NCBI GenBank assembly: GCA_015066175.1
Contig: SVOW01000012.1
Coordinates: forward strand, 20,560 to 84,559
From: Oscillospiraceae bacterium
Lineage (GTDB): Bacteria; Bacillota; Clostridia; Oscillospirales; Acutalibacteraceae
Reading direction: 5' to 3'
DNA length: 64,000 nucleotides
Shown here: piece by piece, positions 1 through 9,285 of the stretch
Position numbering within the stretch: the first letter of the stretch is position 1
Layout: each line of letters opens with the position of its first letter
Notes under the pieces: model-generated
Told to the model about the DNA's origin: nothing
What the model saw: the letters and a program-made list of their open reading frames with translations, nothing else
Databases searched by the model: none
Program-made: the position numbers and the translations under genes

Positions 1-1364
1 TTGCCGATTCTGTTTTCGAAAGTAAAATCTTTATCGCTTTCAATTTTTATATTATTTTCGGAAAGTGTGATTTTTACGTTTCCGTAAGTAATCAGAGCTG
101 TGTTTTCATCAATTTCTTCAAACACCATTTCATCGTGCTTTGCATTATCGCTATCAAAATATATACCTGCAAGCACTCCGTTTCCGCTGAATCTGTTGCC
201 GTCCGCTACAGGAAGTGTTTCATAATAAGCCTCATTGCGGGCGCAAACCTCATTTTCATACGGGTCAGGGAAATTCTCATTGAAAATATGCAAATCGCGT
301 ATACGGAATTTTCCGTTATCGCCATAAAGGTTTATTCGATAAAAACGTGAAGAATACCATACTGAATTTTTGTTTCCGTCATCGTAAGCGGTGTGTGCAG
401 TAATTGCAGATGCGGGAGTTATTTTATACTTTTCTTTATACCATCTGCCTGTATCACCAAGAGGTTCAACTTCTATTCTTCCCTCTTTCTGCAATCTCTC
501 AAAAAGCGGAAATTGGTATTCAAGGCCGTCTTTCATACTGTCCCAGCCGAAACTGTTTTCCTGACCTGCCTGTGCATAGCCGAAAGTAAGACATTCACCA
601 TTGAAATTTTCTTTCATATACCAATCTACCCATTCAGGAAGCCCGCCTCCTGCAACCTCATAAACAGGTTCAAGGGAAATAACCCCCTGATTTTTCTGCT
701 CAGATGAATCCACATTTATACCTGAATCAAACTGATACACCTGGTCACTGCCAAGCATTCTGAAAAGAGGAACGTCAAGCTGATTTTCTGCCGTTTGTGC
801 AGGCATAAAAACATTGTTTATGCTCGGATAATAACCTTGTCCGTAATAACCTCCCCAAAGAGTATATCCGTCTGTTCCGTATTGATCTTTGCAGTTGCAG
901 ACAGCATCAAGACCGTATTTATTATGAGCATATCTTACCGTGTGTGAGTCAAAAAACCACGAGCCGAAAACGCGGGGATAATATCCCATAATCTCTTTGA
1001 AGTCTTCAAACAGAACATCAATGAGTTTTTCTCGTTCTTCTTTTGTATAACCGACAGAAAAGCCGCAATGAGCGTGCCAATCCCACGGAAATCTTCCACG
1101 CCACTCAATGCCCGCTTTTTCCGCCATTGGCTGAACAATCTCGTGCCATACGCCGATTTCAAACTGTTCAGAGTTGAGTTCTTTTAAAAGTTCACTGTAT
1201 TCAGGCATAATCAAGGCATCGTACTGCAGAAGAAAAGTGCCTCTTAAATTATGCTTCTTCATCAGCCTTATCTGTTCAGTAACAGGTTTCATAAGGTCAA
1301 CTTTTTCACGAGGTTCAACTGCGCGGATAAAGTTTACAATGTTGATAATTTGTCTTTTCTTCAT
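1..1364 (-). CDS. NodB-like / glycoside hydrolase-type protein, C-terminus cut by window edge
   Basis: An open frame runs from an ATG at 1364 to the left edge without a stop, giving about 454 residues; the 3' end is outside the window. The start is preceded by AGGTG at normal spacing. The N-terminal 200 residues read like a carbohydrate-active TIM-barrel of the polysaccharide deacetylase (NodB) superfamily: GTFLLQYDA near residue 43, EIGVWHEI near 70, a His-rich WHAHCG near 95 and GYYPRVFGSWFFDS near 130. A beta-rich C-terminal half follows. There is no signal peptide, so it is probably cytoplasmic. It lies downstream of ileS but is separated from it by a terminator. The exact substrate cannot be told; another sugar-active barrel family is possible. 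Confidence 0.75.
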   Translation of the reverse strand, partial: MKKRQIINIVNFIRAVEPREKVDLMKPVTEQIRLMKKHNLRGTFLLQYDALIMPEYSELLKELNSEQFEIGVWHEIVQPMAEKAGIEWRGRFPWDWHAHCGFSVGYTKEEREKLIDVLFEDFKEIMGYYPRVFGSWFFDSHTVRYAHNKYGLDAVCNCKDQYGTDGYTLWGGYYGQGYYPSINNVFMPAQTAENQLDVPLFRMLGSDQVYQFDSGINVDSSEQKNQGVISLEPVYEVAGGGLPEWVDWYMKENFNGECLTFGYAQAGQENSFGWDSMKDGLEYQFPLFERLQKEGRIEVEPLGDTGRWYKEKYKITPASAITAHTAYDDGNKNSVWYSSRFYRINLYGDNGKFRIRDLHIFNENFPDPYENEVCARNEAYYETLPVADGNRFSGNGVLAGIYFDSDNAKHDEMVFEEIDENTALITYGNVKITLSENNIKIESDKDFTFENRIG

Positions 1365-1381
1365 TTTATCACCTACAAAAA

Positions 1382-1407
1382 AATGCCGACAGAAAACTGT
1401 CGGCATT
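1382..1407 (-). terminator. Rho-independent terminator of ileS
   Basis: Perfect 11-bp inverted repeat (AATGCCGACAG / CTGTCGGCATT) with an AAAA loop on the plus strand. On the minus strand the stem runs straight into a T tract (plus-strand A run 1377-1383). It sits 10 bases after the ileS stop. Confidence 0.85.
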
Positions 1408-1416
1408 CAGTAATAA

Positions 1417-4400
1417 TTACATTTTCTTAACGCCGAATGTTACTTTTTCGCCGTTGATATCCCATTCTGCAGTGTGTCCGTCTGTTGAACCGATCACAAA
1501 CTCATCTGCAAGAACGTCTGTCATAATTTCTTCTTTATTCTTTGCAAAAATATCTGCAAGTTTTTCGTTACCGTCGATGTAAACTGTAATATGGTCAGGC
1601 ACATCGAAGTCAGCATCTTTTCTCATTGTCTGGATTTTTGATACCATTTCACGAACAAAGCCTTCTTCAATAAGTTCAGGTGTAAGAGTTGTATCAATAG
1701 CAACTGTAACACCGCCTTCTGCAAGTGAGAAGAAGCCTGTTTTCTGTGTTGCTTCAATAAGAAGATCTGATTCTTCAAGGTCGATAACCATATCACCAAG
1801 GTCAAGTTTAAGAACACCTGTAGTGTCAAGTTCTTTCTTTGCAGCACTGCCGTCGATTTCAGCAAGTTTTGTTCTGATATCGTTAAGGCGTTTGCCGTAT
1901 TTCGGGCCGAGAGTTTTCATCTGCGGTTTGAAGTTGTAAGAAAGCATACCATCAACATCGTCGATGAATGAAACTTCTTTGATGTTAAGCTCATCTTCGA
2001 TAATTGTCTTGTAGAAATCGTTAAGTTCTCTTTCGCCTTTTACGAACATTTTGCCGAGAGGCTGACGGTTTTTGATGTTTGAACCGTTTCTTGCTGCACG
2101 GCCGAGAGTAACAATTTTAAGAACTTCATCCATATTTTCTTCAAGCTCTTTATCGATGAGTGTTTCATCTACTTCAGGGAATGAGCAAAGGTGGATACTT
2201 TCTTCTGCATTTTCGTCAACTGAGCGTACAAGGTTCTGATAAATTTCTTCTGTAATAAAGGGAACCATAGGTGCTGCAGTTTTTGCTGTTGTAACAAGTG
2301 CTGTATAGAGAGTCATATACGCATTGATCTTATCCTGAGTCATTTCCTGTGCCCAGTAACGTTCACGTCCGCGGCGGACATACCAGTTACTCATTTCATC
2401 AACAAAACTCTGGAGTGCTTTTGCTGCTTCAGGAATTTTGTAGTTTTTGAGGCAATCGTCAACGTCTTTAACCATTGAGTTAAGACGTGAAAGAAGCCAT
2501 TTATCCATAACTGAAAGTTTATCAACTTCAAGTGAATACTTTGTGGGGTCGAATGAGTCAATATCTGCATAGAGAACATAGAAAGCATATGTGTTCCACA
2601 ATGTACCCATAAACTTACGCTGACCTTCTGTTACTGCCTTTGCGTGGAAACGGTTGGGAAGCCAGGGAGCAGAGTTAGTGTAGAAATACCAACGGATAGC
2701 GTCTGCGCCGTGTGCTTCAAGAGCATCAAAGGGGTCTACTGCGTTGCCTTTTGATTTAGACATCTTCTGACCGTTTTCGTCCTGAACGTGGCCGAGAACG
2801 ATAACGTTCTTGAAAGGTGCTTTGTTGAAGATAAGAGTTGAAATTGCAAGAAGTGAATAGAACCAACCTCTTGTCTGGTCAACTGCTTCTGAAATGAAGT
2901 CAGCAGGGAACTGTGCTTCGAACAATTCTTTGTTTTCAAAGGGATAGTGATGCTGTGCAAAGGGCATTGCACCTGAGTCAAACCAGCAGTCAATAACTTC
3001 GGGAACACGTGTCATATTCTTTCCGCAAACAGGACATTTTACATTAACTTCATCGATGTAAGGTCTGTGAAGTTCAATATCATCAGGGCAGTTATCAGAC
3101 ATTGATTTAAGTTCTTCGATACTGCCGATTGAGTGTCTGTGTCCGCATTCACATTCCCAGATATTAAGAGGAGTACCCCAATAACGGTTACGGCTGATGC
3201 CCCAGTCCTGAACGTTTTCAAGCCAGTCGCCAAATCTGCCTTTACCGATGCTTTCGGGAATCCAGTTGATTGTGTTGTTGTTTTTAATAAGGTCATCACG
3301 GACTTCTGTCATTCTGATGAACCATGATTCTCTTGCATAATAGATGAGAGGAGTGTCACATCTCCAGCAGTGAGGATAGCTATGTTCAAATTTAGGTGCG
3401 TCAAAGAGAAGTCCTCTCTTATCAAGGTCGATAAGCACTTCCTTGTCTGCATCCTTACAGAACATACCTGCAAAGGGAGTTTCCTCTGTCATATTACCCT
3501 TACTGTCAACAAGCTGAACAAAGGGAAGGTCATATTTTCTGCCCACGTTTGCGTCGTCTTCACCGAAAGCAGGAGCAATATGAACAATACCTGTACCGTC
3601 TGTAAGTGTAACATAACTGTCGCATGTTACGAAATAAGCCTTTTTGTGCTGTTTTTCGATGATTTCGCCACAGCAGTCAAACAAGGGTTCGTATTCTTTA
3701 TATTCAAGGTCTTTACCTACGTAAGTTTCAATAACTTCGTAGGGTGCAGTTGCCTTTTCACCGCCGAGAATTTTTTCGCAGAGTGCTTCTGCAAGGATAT
3801 AAGTGTATCCGTCTGCAGTTTTAACTTTAACGTAATTTTCTACGGGGTTTACGCAAAGTGCAAGGTTTGAGGGCAGAGTCCAGGGAGTTGTTGTCCATGC
3901 AAGGAAGAAAGCGTCTTCGCCTTTGATTTTGAATCTTGCAATGGCTGAGCGTTCTTTAACGTCCTTGTAGCCCTGTGCAACTTCGTGTGATGAAAGAGGA
4001 GTTCCGCAACGGGGGCAATAGGGAACAATTTTGAAGCCTTTGTAAAGAAGACCTTTATCAAAAATCTGTTTGAGTGCCCACCATTCAGACTCAATAAATT
4101 CATTATGATATGTTACATAAGGGTCGTCCATATCAGCCCAAAAGCCGACAGTTGATGAGAAATCTTCCCACATTCCCTTATATTTCCACACGCTTTCCTT
4201 ACATTTGTCAATGAAAGGAGCAATGCCATATTCTTCAATCTGCTCTTTACCGTCAAGACCTAAAAATTTTTCAACTTCAAGTTCAACGGGAAGACCATGA
4301 GTATCCCAACCCGCTTTTCTCGGCACCTGATAGCCTTTCATTGTGCGGTAACGGGGAATCATATCTTTAATAACACGTGTTAAAACGTGGCCGATGTGAG

Positions 4401-4554
4401 GCTTGCCGTTAGCAGTGGGAGGACCATCGTAGAAAACGTAAGGTTCACCCTGACGTGCTGATGATTTTTCAAAGATTTTGTTTTCTTTCCAAAATTTCTC
4501 AACTTCTTTTTCACGCTCAACGAAGCCGAGGTTAGCAGGAACTTTCTTGTACAT
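1417..4554 (-). CDS. ileS: Isoleucine--tRNA ligase (long, type-2-like)
   Basis: Class I aminoacyl-tRNA synthetase of about 1045 residues that charges tRNA-Ile in the cytoplasm. The HIGH signature reads PHIGH near residue 49, inside a GPPTANGKPHIGHVL context, and KMSKS is present as GQKMSKSKGN. The editing (CP1) domain, a Cys-rich zinc region and the C-terminal anticodon-binding part are all present. The ATG at 4554 (MYKKVP) is preferred over the upstream ATG at 4578 because GAAAGGAAG precedes it at good spacing. The motif context and length resemble the eukaryote-like type 2 IleRS class, many of which tolerate mupirocin; that is family knowledge, not shown here. The short leader shows no T-box. 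It follows the hydrolase gene by about 60 bases. Confidence 0.97.
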   Translation of the reverse strand: MYKKVPANLGFVEREKEVEKFWKENKIFEKSSARQGEPYVFYDGPPTANGKPHIGHVLTRVIKDMIPRYRTMKGYQVPRKAGWDTHGLPVELEVEKFLGLDGKEQIEEYGIAPFIDKCKESVWKYKGMWEDFSSTVGFWADMDDPYVTYHNEFIESEWWALKQIFDKGLLYKGFKIVPYCPRCGTPLSSHEVAQGYKDVKERSAIARFKIKGEDAFFLAWTTTPWTLPSNLALCVNPVENYVKVKTADGYTYILAEALCEKILGGEKATAPYEVIETYVGKDLEYKEYEPLFDCCGEIIEKQHKKAYFVTCDSYVTLTDGTGIVHIAPAFGEDDANVGRKYDLPFVQLVDSKGNMTEETPFAGMFCKDADKEVLIDLDKRGLLFDAPKFEHSYPHCWRCDTPLIYYARESWFIRMTEVRDDLIKNNNTINWIPESIGKGRFGDWLENVQDWGISRNRYWGTPLNIWECECGHRHSIGSIEELKSMSDNCPDDIELHRPYIDEVNVKCPVCGKNMTRVPEVIDCWFDSGAMPFAQHHYPFENKELFEAQFPADFISEAVDQTRGWFYSLLAISTLIFNKAPFKNVIVLGHVQDENGQKMSKSKGNAVDPFDALEAHGADAIRWYFYTNSAPWLPNRFHAKAVTEGQRKFMGTLWNTYAFYVLYADIDSFDPTKYSLEVDKLSVMDKWLLSRLNSMVKDVDDCLKNYKIPEAAKALQSFVDEMSNWYVRRGRERYWAQEMTQDKINAYMTLYTALVTTAKTAAPMVPFITEEIYQNLVRSVDENAEESIHLCSFPEVDETLIDKELEENMDEVLKIVTLGRAARNGSNIKNRQPLGKMFVKGERELNDFYKTIIEDELNIKEVSFIDDVDGMLSYNFKPQMKTLGPKYGKRLNDIRTKLAEIDGSAAKKELDTTGVLKLDLGDMVIDLEESDLLIEATQKTGFFSLAEGGVTVAIDTTLTPELIEEGFVREMVSKIQTMRKDADFDVPDHITVYIDGNEKLADIFAKNKEEIMTDVLADEFVIGSTDGHTAEWDINGEKVTFGVKKM

Positions 4555-4616
4555 TTTTATCTTCCTTTCAAAAAGCAAAGAATATCAATATATATTACCA
4601 TAATAAAGGCAAAAAG

Positions 4617-5816
4617 TCAATTAAACTGCTTAAAGTTTTCATCATCATAAACTGATTTGATGTCGTCATTTTTCAGAAGCAGTCCGCACAATTTAAGAAG
4701 ATGTTCTGTTTTTGCAGCACCCTCGTGCTCCATACCTTTATAGAGCCACACGCGGTCCTTGATTGCACTTGTTGAAATGTCAACTTCCTTTTCAAGGTCA
4801 GGGCAGGTTGCACCCATTGTGCAGGATGCTGTGTCAACAATACCGTCGGAATGTCTGTTATCGAGCCTGAAAACTTTTTCCATGGGAAGACCGTATCCGC
4901 AGAGAGAGAAAAACTCAACTCCCTTTTGCCGATTTTTCTCAATAAATGCAGGGAAATCGTTTCTGACCGCAAAATTTCCGTCACAGATTTTTCTAAGCTT
5001 TTCGCTCATTTTATGCTCTGATAAAAGCCTTTCGTATTCTTCGTGGGGCACTGCACCCCAGCCCACAGATGTGCGGTAAATCACCACATCACGGAGTGCT
5101 CTGAAAATGCTGTCAATTATATTTTTACGCGTTTGTTCAGTTAAAAGTGAAGTAAGTTTTGCAAGCTCTTTAGGAATAATATCTTCTTCGTATTTTGAAA
5201 AATCCCCTTCAATAAGACCGAGCACAAGGCTTGAGCCATCGTAAGCCGGCACAACACCTACAACTCTGTTTATGTTGTTTTTATCTGCATATCTGTTAAG
5301 GTATGCAGTTGAAATTGTACCGCCAAGGCTTACAGGCACAAGGTTTACTTTGTCAACATTTCTTTTTTTCATTACGTTATCAATATACTCATCGAGCTCA
5401 CTGATAACCTGCTCTATGTTGCCGAAAGAATTATATGTGAAAAAGTAGAAATTTTCTTCGCCGATTTCAGTTGCAATTTTATCAACGGGAAGCATACGTT
5501 TTATGTATTTTCTTTCTTCTTGTGTACTTTCCCTGAAACTTTCAGGGAAACGCTCAACCTTGAGCTTATGCACTTCGTTGCCGTCTTCGTCAAGGCGTAA
5601 ACCCTCAATCTGCCTTGAAAATTCATTGTAAACAGCTTTTGAAAGACCGCTGTCTTTTCTTGAAATAACAGACAGAATAAAGGGAAAAACTATTTTTTTT
5701 ACAAGTGCTTTTGCATCAAAATCAATAGGCCATACACGCTTATTGTTTTCTGTGTTGATAACCCTTGACTGTCCTACCCCTGCGATTGCTATTGCAGGAT
5801 AAATTTTTTCACTCAT
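4617..5816 (-). CDS. LCAT/lipase-like alpha/beta hydrolase
   Basis: A 399-residue protein with a probable alpha/beta-hydrolase core. A nucleophile-elbow-like VPVSLGG lies near residue 163, and candidate His residues occur in RHSDG and MEHEG near the C-terminus. The pattern recalls lecithin:cholesterol acyltransferase/PGAP1-like esterases, but the elbow is V-S-L-G-G rather than a strict GxSxG. No signal peptide or clear transmembrane segment is visible, so it is probably cytoplasmic. The ATG at 5816 follows AGAGGA. It lies between mgtE (whose terminator separates them) and ileS. The substrate is unknown. Confidence 0.6.
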   Translation of the reverse strand: MSEKIYPAIAIAGVGQSRVINTENNKRVWPIDFDAKALVKKIVFPFILSVISRKDSGLSKAVYNEFSRQIEGLRLDEDGNEVHKLKVERFPESFRESTQEERKYIKRMLPVDKIATEIGEENFYFFTYNSFGNIEQVISELDEYIDNVMKKRNVDKVNLVPVSLGGTISTAYLNRYADKNNINRVVGVVPAYDGSSLVLGLIEGDFSKYEEDIIPKELAKLTSLLTEQTRKNIIDSIFRALRDVVIYRTSVGWGAVPHEEYERLLSEHKMSEKLRKICDGNFAVRNDFPAFIEKNRQKGVEFFSLCGYGLPMEKVFRLDNRHSDGIVDTASCTMGATCPDLEKEVDISTSAIKDRVWLYKGMEHEGAAKTEHLLKLCGLLLKNDDIKSVYDDENFKQFN

Positions 5817-5832
5817 ATAATCCTCTTTCTGA

Positions 5833-5860
5833 AAAAGGGCTGTAATAATACAGCCCTTTT
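5833..5860 (-). terminator. Rho-independent terminator of mgtE
   Basis: A 12-bp perfect inverted repeat (AAAAGGGCTGTA / TACAGCCCTTTT) with a 4-base loop, directly after the mgtE stop. On the minus strand it ends in TTTTT. The AT-rich ends could allow two-way function. Confidence 0.85.
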
Positions 5861-5862
5861 CT

Positions 5863-7215
5863 TTATCTCATTAATACAAATTGTGCTATTGCAAAATAAA
5901 TTGAAAGCGTTGCCGCGTCAACAATTGTTGACAGAAGCGGTCCTGCCATAAGCGCCGGGTCAAGTTTGACAAGACGTGCAAGAATAGGCAATGTACAGCC
6001 GATTATATTTGCAATTATAACTGTGGCAAACATTGCTGCACTTACGATTAAATACTGCGGAATATCTCCCCCGCCCACAATCAGAAGCCTTAAGAAATTA
6101 AGCACTGCAAGGACAGTTGCACAACAGAATGCCACTCGCAATTCCTTGAAAACAACCCTGAAATAATCGCGGATTTTAATTTCGCCAAGTGCAAGACCAC
6201 GGATTATAAGCGTGGAAACCTGGCTGCCTGCATTACCACCTGTGCCCATAAGCATAGGCATTGCTGAAATAAGAAAGGCAAAATCTGCAAGAAGTGCCTG
6301 CTTCCGGCTGATAATCTGCCCTGTAAGTGTGGCGGAAACCATAAGTATAACAAGCCAGATGATTCTGTTTTTTGACATTCTGAAAACGCCTGTTTTCAGG
6401 TAAGTATCATCAGAAGGATTAAGAAGAGCCATCTTTTCAAAGTCTTCTGTGTTTTCTTCTTCGATAATATCAACGATATCGTCGATGGTGATAATTCCCA
6501 CAAGGCGGTTTTCTTTATCTGTTACAGGCACACTCAACAAGTCGTATTTTCTTGCAAGGTCTGCAACCGCTTCCTGGTCATCAGATGTTTTAACTGAAAT
6601 TATCTGTTTTTCATCATCCATAATTTCAGAAAGCAGAGTTTTCGGCTCGCACAGAAGCAAATCTTTCAAATCAAGTATACCCACAAGGTGGCGTTTATCG
6701 TCTATGCAATAGCAAGTGTATATTGTTTCTTTGTCAACACCTGTTTTTCTTATCTGTTCAATTGCCTGCTCGGCATTGAGATAAGTGTGAAGTTGCACCA
6801 TTTCCGTTGTCATTATGCTGCCTGCAGTATCTTCTGCATAATTAAGGAAACGGTTGATTGTTTCACGTGTTTTAGCATCGGTTGCCTTTAAAACGCGTGT
6901 TACAACGTTTGCAGGCACATCTTCAAGGAAGTCAACTGTATCGTCAATATACATATCTTCAACAAGTCTGTGAAGCTCGCTGTCTGTAATTGAACGCACA
7001 ATATGCTCCTGAGAGTCTGTATCCATATAAGAAAAAACTTCCGCTGACACATCTTTCGGCAGAATACGGAATGTGGCAACAAGAAACTTATCGTCAATTC
7101 CGTCAAGAAAGTCTGCAATGTCAACAGAATTCATTTCTTTAAGCACCGCGTGGAGGACATTGAATCTGTTGTTTTCAAGCAAGTCCTGCAACGCTTCAAA
7201 ATCTTTTTCTTCCAT
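5863..7215 (-). CDS. mgtE: Magnesium transporter MgtE
   Basis: A 450-residue Mg2+ channel/transporter of the inner membrane. It has the usual order: an N-terminal helical superhelix (about 1-130), two CBS domains (about 135-260, with GILDLKDLLL and GIITIDDIVDII), a plug helix, then five membrane segments from about residue 285. The pore signature GTGGNAGSQ is intact near residue 325. In the family, the N and CBS domains sense cytoplasmic Mg2+ and close the pore. The ATG follows AAGAGG, and this Shine-Dalgarno is sequestered in a small hairpin. A short leader ORF lies upstream, so translational control by Mg2+ is an attractive inference. Confidence 0.96.
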   Translation of the reverse strand: MEEKDFEALQDLLENNRFNVLHAVLKEMNSVDIADFLDGIDDKFLVATFRILPKDVSAEVFSYMDTDSQEHIVRSITDSELHRLVEDMYIDDTVDFLEDVPANVVTRVLKATDAKTRETINRFLNYAEDTAGSIMTTEMVQLHTYLNAEQAIEQIRKTGVDKETIYTCYCIDDKRHLVGILDLKDLLLCEPKTLLSEIMDDEKQIISVKTSDDQEAVADLARKYDLLSVPVTDKENRLVGIITIDDIVDIIEEENTEDFEKMALLNPSDDTYLKTGVFRMSKNRIIWLVILMVSATLTGQIISRKQALLADFAFLISAMPMLMGTGGNAGSQVSTLIIRGLALGEIKIRDYFRVVFKELRVAFCCATVLAVLNFLRLLIVGGGDIPQYLIVSAAMFATVIIANIIGCTLPILARLVKLDPALMAGPLLSTIVDAATLSIYFAIAQFVLMR

Positions 7216-7220
7216 AATTA

Positions 7221-7238
7221 CCTCTTTTCTGCAAGAGG
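7221..7238 (-). promoter_or_regulatory. Hairpin masking the mgtE Shine-Dalgarno
   Basis: On the minus strand CCTCTT-GCAGAA-AAGAGG forms a 6-bp stem whose right arm is the mgtE ribosome binding site, 5 bases before the ATG. Just upstream a second stem (GTCGGATA / TATCTGAC) overlaps the end of the leader ORF. Ribosome position on the leader could therefore influence which stem forms. Confidence 0.55.
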
Positions 7239-7257
7239 AATTATTGTCAGATATAAA

Positions 7258-7332
7258 TCAGTTATCCGACATAAAAGAAGCACTCCTCCTGCTATTAAAT
7301 TTCACCTTTAAACAACACCCTTCAGGTTCCAT
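7258..7332 (-). CDS. Leader peptide of mgtE, 24 residues, starts MEPE
   Basis: ATG at 7332 with a strong AAGGAGG six to seven bases upstream; the frame stays open for 24 codons and stops at TGA 7258-7260, 42 bases before mgtE. The peptide begins MEPEGCC and has a basic middle (SRRSAS). Salmonella MgtL, the leader of mgtA, begins MEPDP and senses Mg2+ through ribosome destabilisation and proline content (established knowledge). The likeness is short and could be chance, but the same position upstream of a Mg2+ transporter makes it notable. No M-box sequence is recognisable here. Confidence 0.55.
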   Translation of the reverse strand: MEPEGCCLKVKFNSRRSASFMSDN

Positions 7333-7445
7333 GAGGAGCACCTCCTTTTTTTCGTATTCAAGTATATTTTACGCCCCAAAATGCCTTCAATTGTGAATTT
7401 TTTGTGAACATTTTCGTTTTTTTCAAAATTTTACACCGATTTCGG

Positions 7446-7474
7446 TTGAAAAAACGGACTGTACCCACTATATA
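7446..7474 (+). promoter_or_regulatory. Sigma-A promoter of the head-gene operon
   Basis: TTGAAA (7446-7451), a 17-base spacer and TATATA (7469-7474), about 50 bases before the first gene of the capsid cassette. No operator-like palindrome is evident around it. Confidence 0.7.
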
Positions 7475-7522
7475 TGGGAGGACAAATTTTTAAAAGCAAA
7501 AAATTCAGGAAAGGAAGACAAA

Positions 7523-8002
7523 ATGAAAACGAAAAAACTCACAAAAAAAGAACAACTTTTCTGCCACAGTTTCGCATTATGTGCCAATGCACGTGAAGCC
7601 GCATCAAAAAGCGGATATGCAAGCCCCGAAAAAGCGGGGATGAAGCTGATGGCAAGAAAAGAAATACGTGACGAAATTACACGTCTGCGTTCTTACAAAA
7701 CAGGAAATGAAGAAATCATCTGCGGATTGAAAAGACTTGCTTTCGGCTCGGTTGCCGATTGTCTGAAACTGATTCTTTCTGACGCACAGGAAGATTTCGA
7801 TGCTGAAAAAATGGATTTTTTCAACATTTCAGAAATCAAAAGGCCTAAAGGCGGCGGACTTGAAATCAAATTTTTTGACAGATTGAAAGCACTTGAAAAA
7901 CTGTCTGCAATCTGCGAAAACAGCGATGAAGAAAGCTCAATGCCCTTTTACGAAGCCATAAGAAAATCTGCAAAAGCGTTGGAAGGGAAACACCATGAGT
8001 AA
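7523..8002 (+). CDS. Phage terminase small subunit (TerS)
   Basis: A 159-residue protein of the terminase_2 family, which binds DNA and feeds it to the large subunit. The N-terminal LTKKEQLFCHSFAL...NAREAASKSGY pattern is typical of the helix-turn-helix region. A middle segment with KRLAFGSVADC matches the usual oligomerisation region. It has a good SD (GGAAG, 6 bases). It overlaps terL by 8 bases, indicating translational coupling. It is the first gene of the operon. Codon usage looks like that of host neighbours, suggesting long residence. Confidence 0.85.
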   Translation: MKTKKLTKKEQLFCHSFALCANAREAASKSGYASPEKAGMKLMARKEIRDEITRLRSYKTGNEEIICGLKRLAFGSVADCLKLILSDAQEDFDAEKMDFFNISEIKRPKGGGLEIKFFDRLKALEKLSAICENSDEESSMPFYEAIRKSAKALEGKHHE

Positions 8003-9254
8003 GCTGAAATTTTCTCCTTTCTCTCAAAAACAGCTTACGGTGCTTTCCTGGTGGCATCCCGATTCTTCTTACAGCACTTTTGATGCGCTTATCTGCGACG
8101 GTGCAGTAAGAAGCGGCAAAACACTCTGTATGTCAATTTCTTTTGTTGCATGGTCTTTTTTTGCATTCAGCGAAACAAGCTTTGCAATATGCGGAAAAAC
8201 TGTTGCCTCAATAAGAAGAAATATTGTAACGCCGATCATTCCGATTTTAAGGCAACTGGGTTTCAGCTGTGAAGAAAAACTTTCCCGCAACGAAATCACA
8301 ATTACATACGGAAAACGTACAAACAGATTTTTCCTTTTCGGCGGTAAAGACGAAGCTTCTGCTTCACTGATTCAGGGTATGACTTTAGGCGGTGTGCTTT
8401 TTGACGAAGTGGCACTTATGCCACGCTCCTTTGTTGAGCAGGCTCTTGCACGTTGTTCACTTGAGGGTGCAAAATTCTGGTTTAACTGCAACCCTGAAAA
8501 CCCACAGCACTGGTTTAAAAAAGAGTGGATTGAAAAAGCCCATTCCAAAAATGCCCTGCATCTGCATTTTCTTATGCAGGACAATCCTTCCCTTTCTAAA
8601 AAGGTTATTGAAAGATACAATTCACTTTATTCAGGTGCTTTCTACGAAAGGTTTGTGGAAGGAAAATGGGTTGCTGCAGAAGGTGTTGTTTACCCACAAT
8701 TCAGCGAAAAAGAGCATGTAGTCACACCACCTGACGAGCCATATGACAAATATTACATTTCCTGCGATTACGGCACAGTCAACCCTGCATCTTTCGGGCT
8801 GTGGGGAAAGAAAGAAAGCAAATGGTACCGCATTGATGAATACTACCATGATTCACGCCGTGAAGGTTTTCAGAAAACCGACGAAGAACACTACAAATCT
8901 CTGGAAGAACTTGCCTCAGGCAGAGAAATTGAAGGTGTTGTTGTTGATCCATCAGCGGCAAGTTTCATTCAATGTATTCACCGACACGGGAAATACAAAG
9001 CAATGCCAGCAAAAAACCAGGTAATTGACGGAATACGCCTTGTTTCTGACTGTCTGCAAAACAAAAAGATTCTGTTTTCACACAAATGTAAAGATTCAAT
9101 ACGTGAGTTTTCACTTTACAGATGGGATTCAAACGCATCCAAAGATTCTGTAAGAAAAGAAAACGACCACGCAATGGATGATATACGTTACTTTGTTTCC
9201 ACCGTTCTTGATAACACACACAATGAATTTTTTGTCCTCTCAACTGAAAGATAA
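7995..9254 (+). CDS. Phage terminase large subunit (TerL)
   Basis: A 419-residue packaging motor and nuclease of the terminase_3/PBSX XtmB type. Walker A reads GAVRSGKT near residue 37, Walker B GGVLFDEVA near 130 and the coupling motif FNCNPENPQHW near 160. The C-terminal RNase H-like nuclease keeps acidic residues in SCDYGT, VVVDPSA and DHAMDDIRYF. All key motifs are intact, so the gene is not visibly decayed. It is coupled to terS and followed 31 bases later by the portal gene. Confidence 0.95.
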   Translation: MSKLKFSPFSQKQLTVLSWWHPDSSYSTFDALICDGAVRSGKTLCMSISFVAWSFFAFSETSFAICGKTVASIRRNIVTPIIPILRQLGFSCEEKLSRNEITITYGKRTNRFFLFGGKDEASASLIQGMTLGGVLFDEVALMPRSFVEQALARCSLEGAKFWFNCNPENPQHWFKKEWIEKAHSKNALHLHFLMQDNPSLSKKVIERYNSLYSGAFYERFVEGKWVAAEGVVYPQFSEKEHVVTPPDEPYDKYYISCDYGTVNPASFGLWGKKESKWYRIDEYYHDSRREGFQKTDEEHYKSLEELASGREIEGVVVDPSAASFIQCIHRHGKYKAMPAKNQVIDGIRLVSDCLQNKKILFSHKCKDSIREFSLYRWDSNASKDSVRKENDHAMDDIRYFVSTVLDNTHNEFFVLSTER

Positions 9255-9285
9255 GTTGGCAACACCCAATTAAAGGAGGAAAATT

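Noticed and set aside
3370..3870. Plus-strand 166-residue frame within ileS
   Set aside because: It is the antisense shadow of a well-supported synthetase gene.
4555..4616. T-box leader for ileS
   Set aside because: Only about 60 bases separate it from the previous gene, with no T-box sequence or terminator.
7216..7400. M-box riboswitch upstream of mgtE
   Set aside because: The conserved M-box core is not recognisable; a leader peptide and small hairpins are seen instead.
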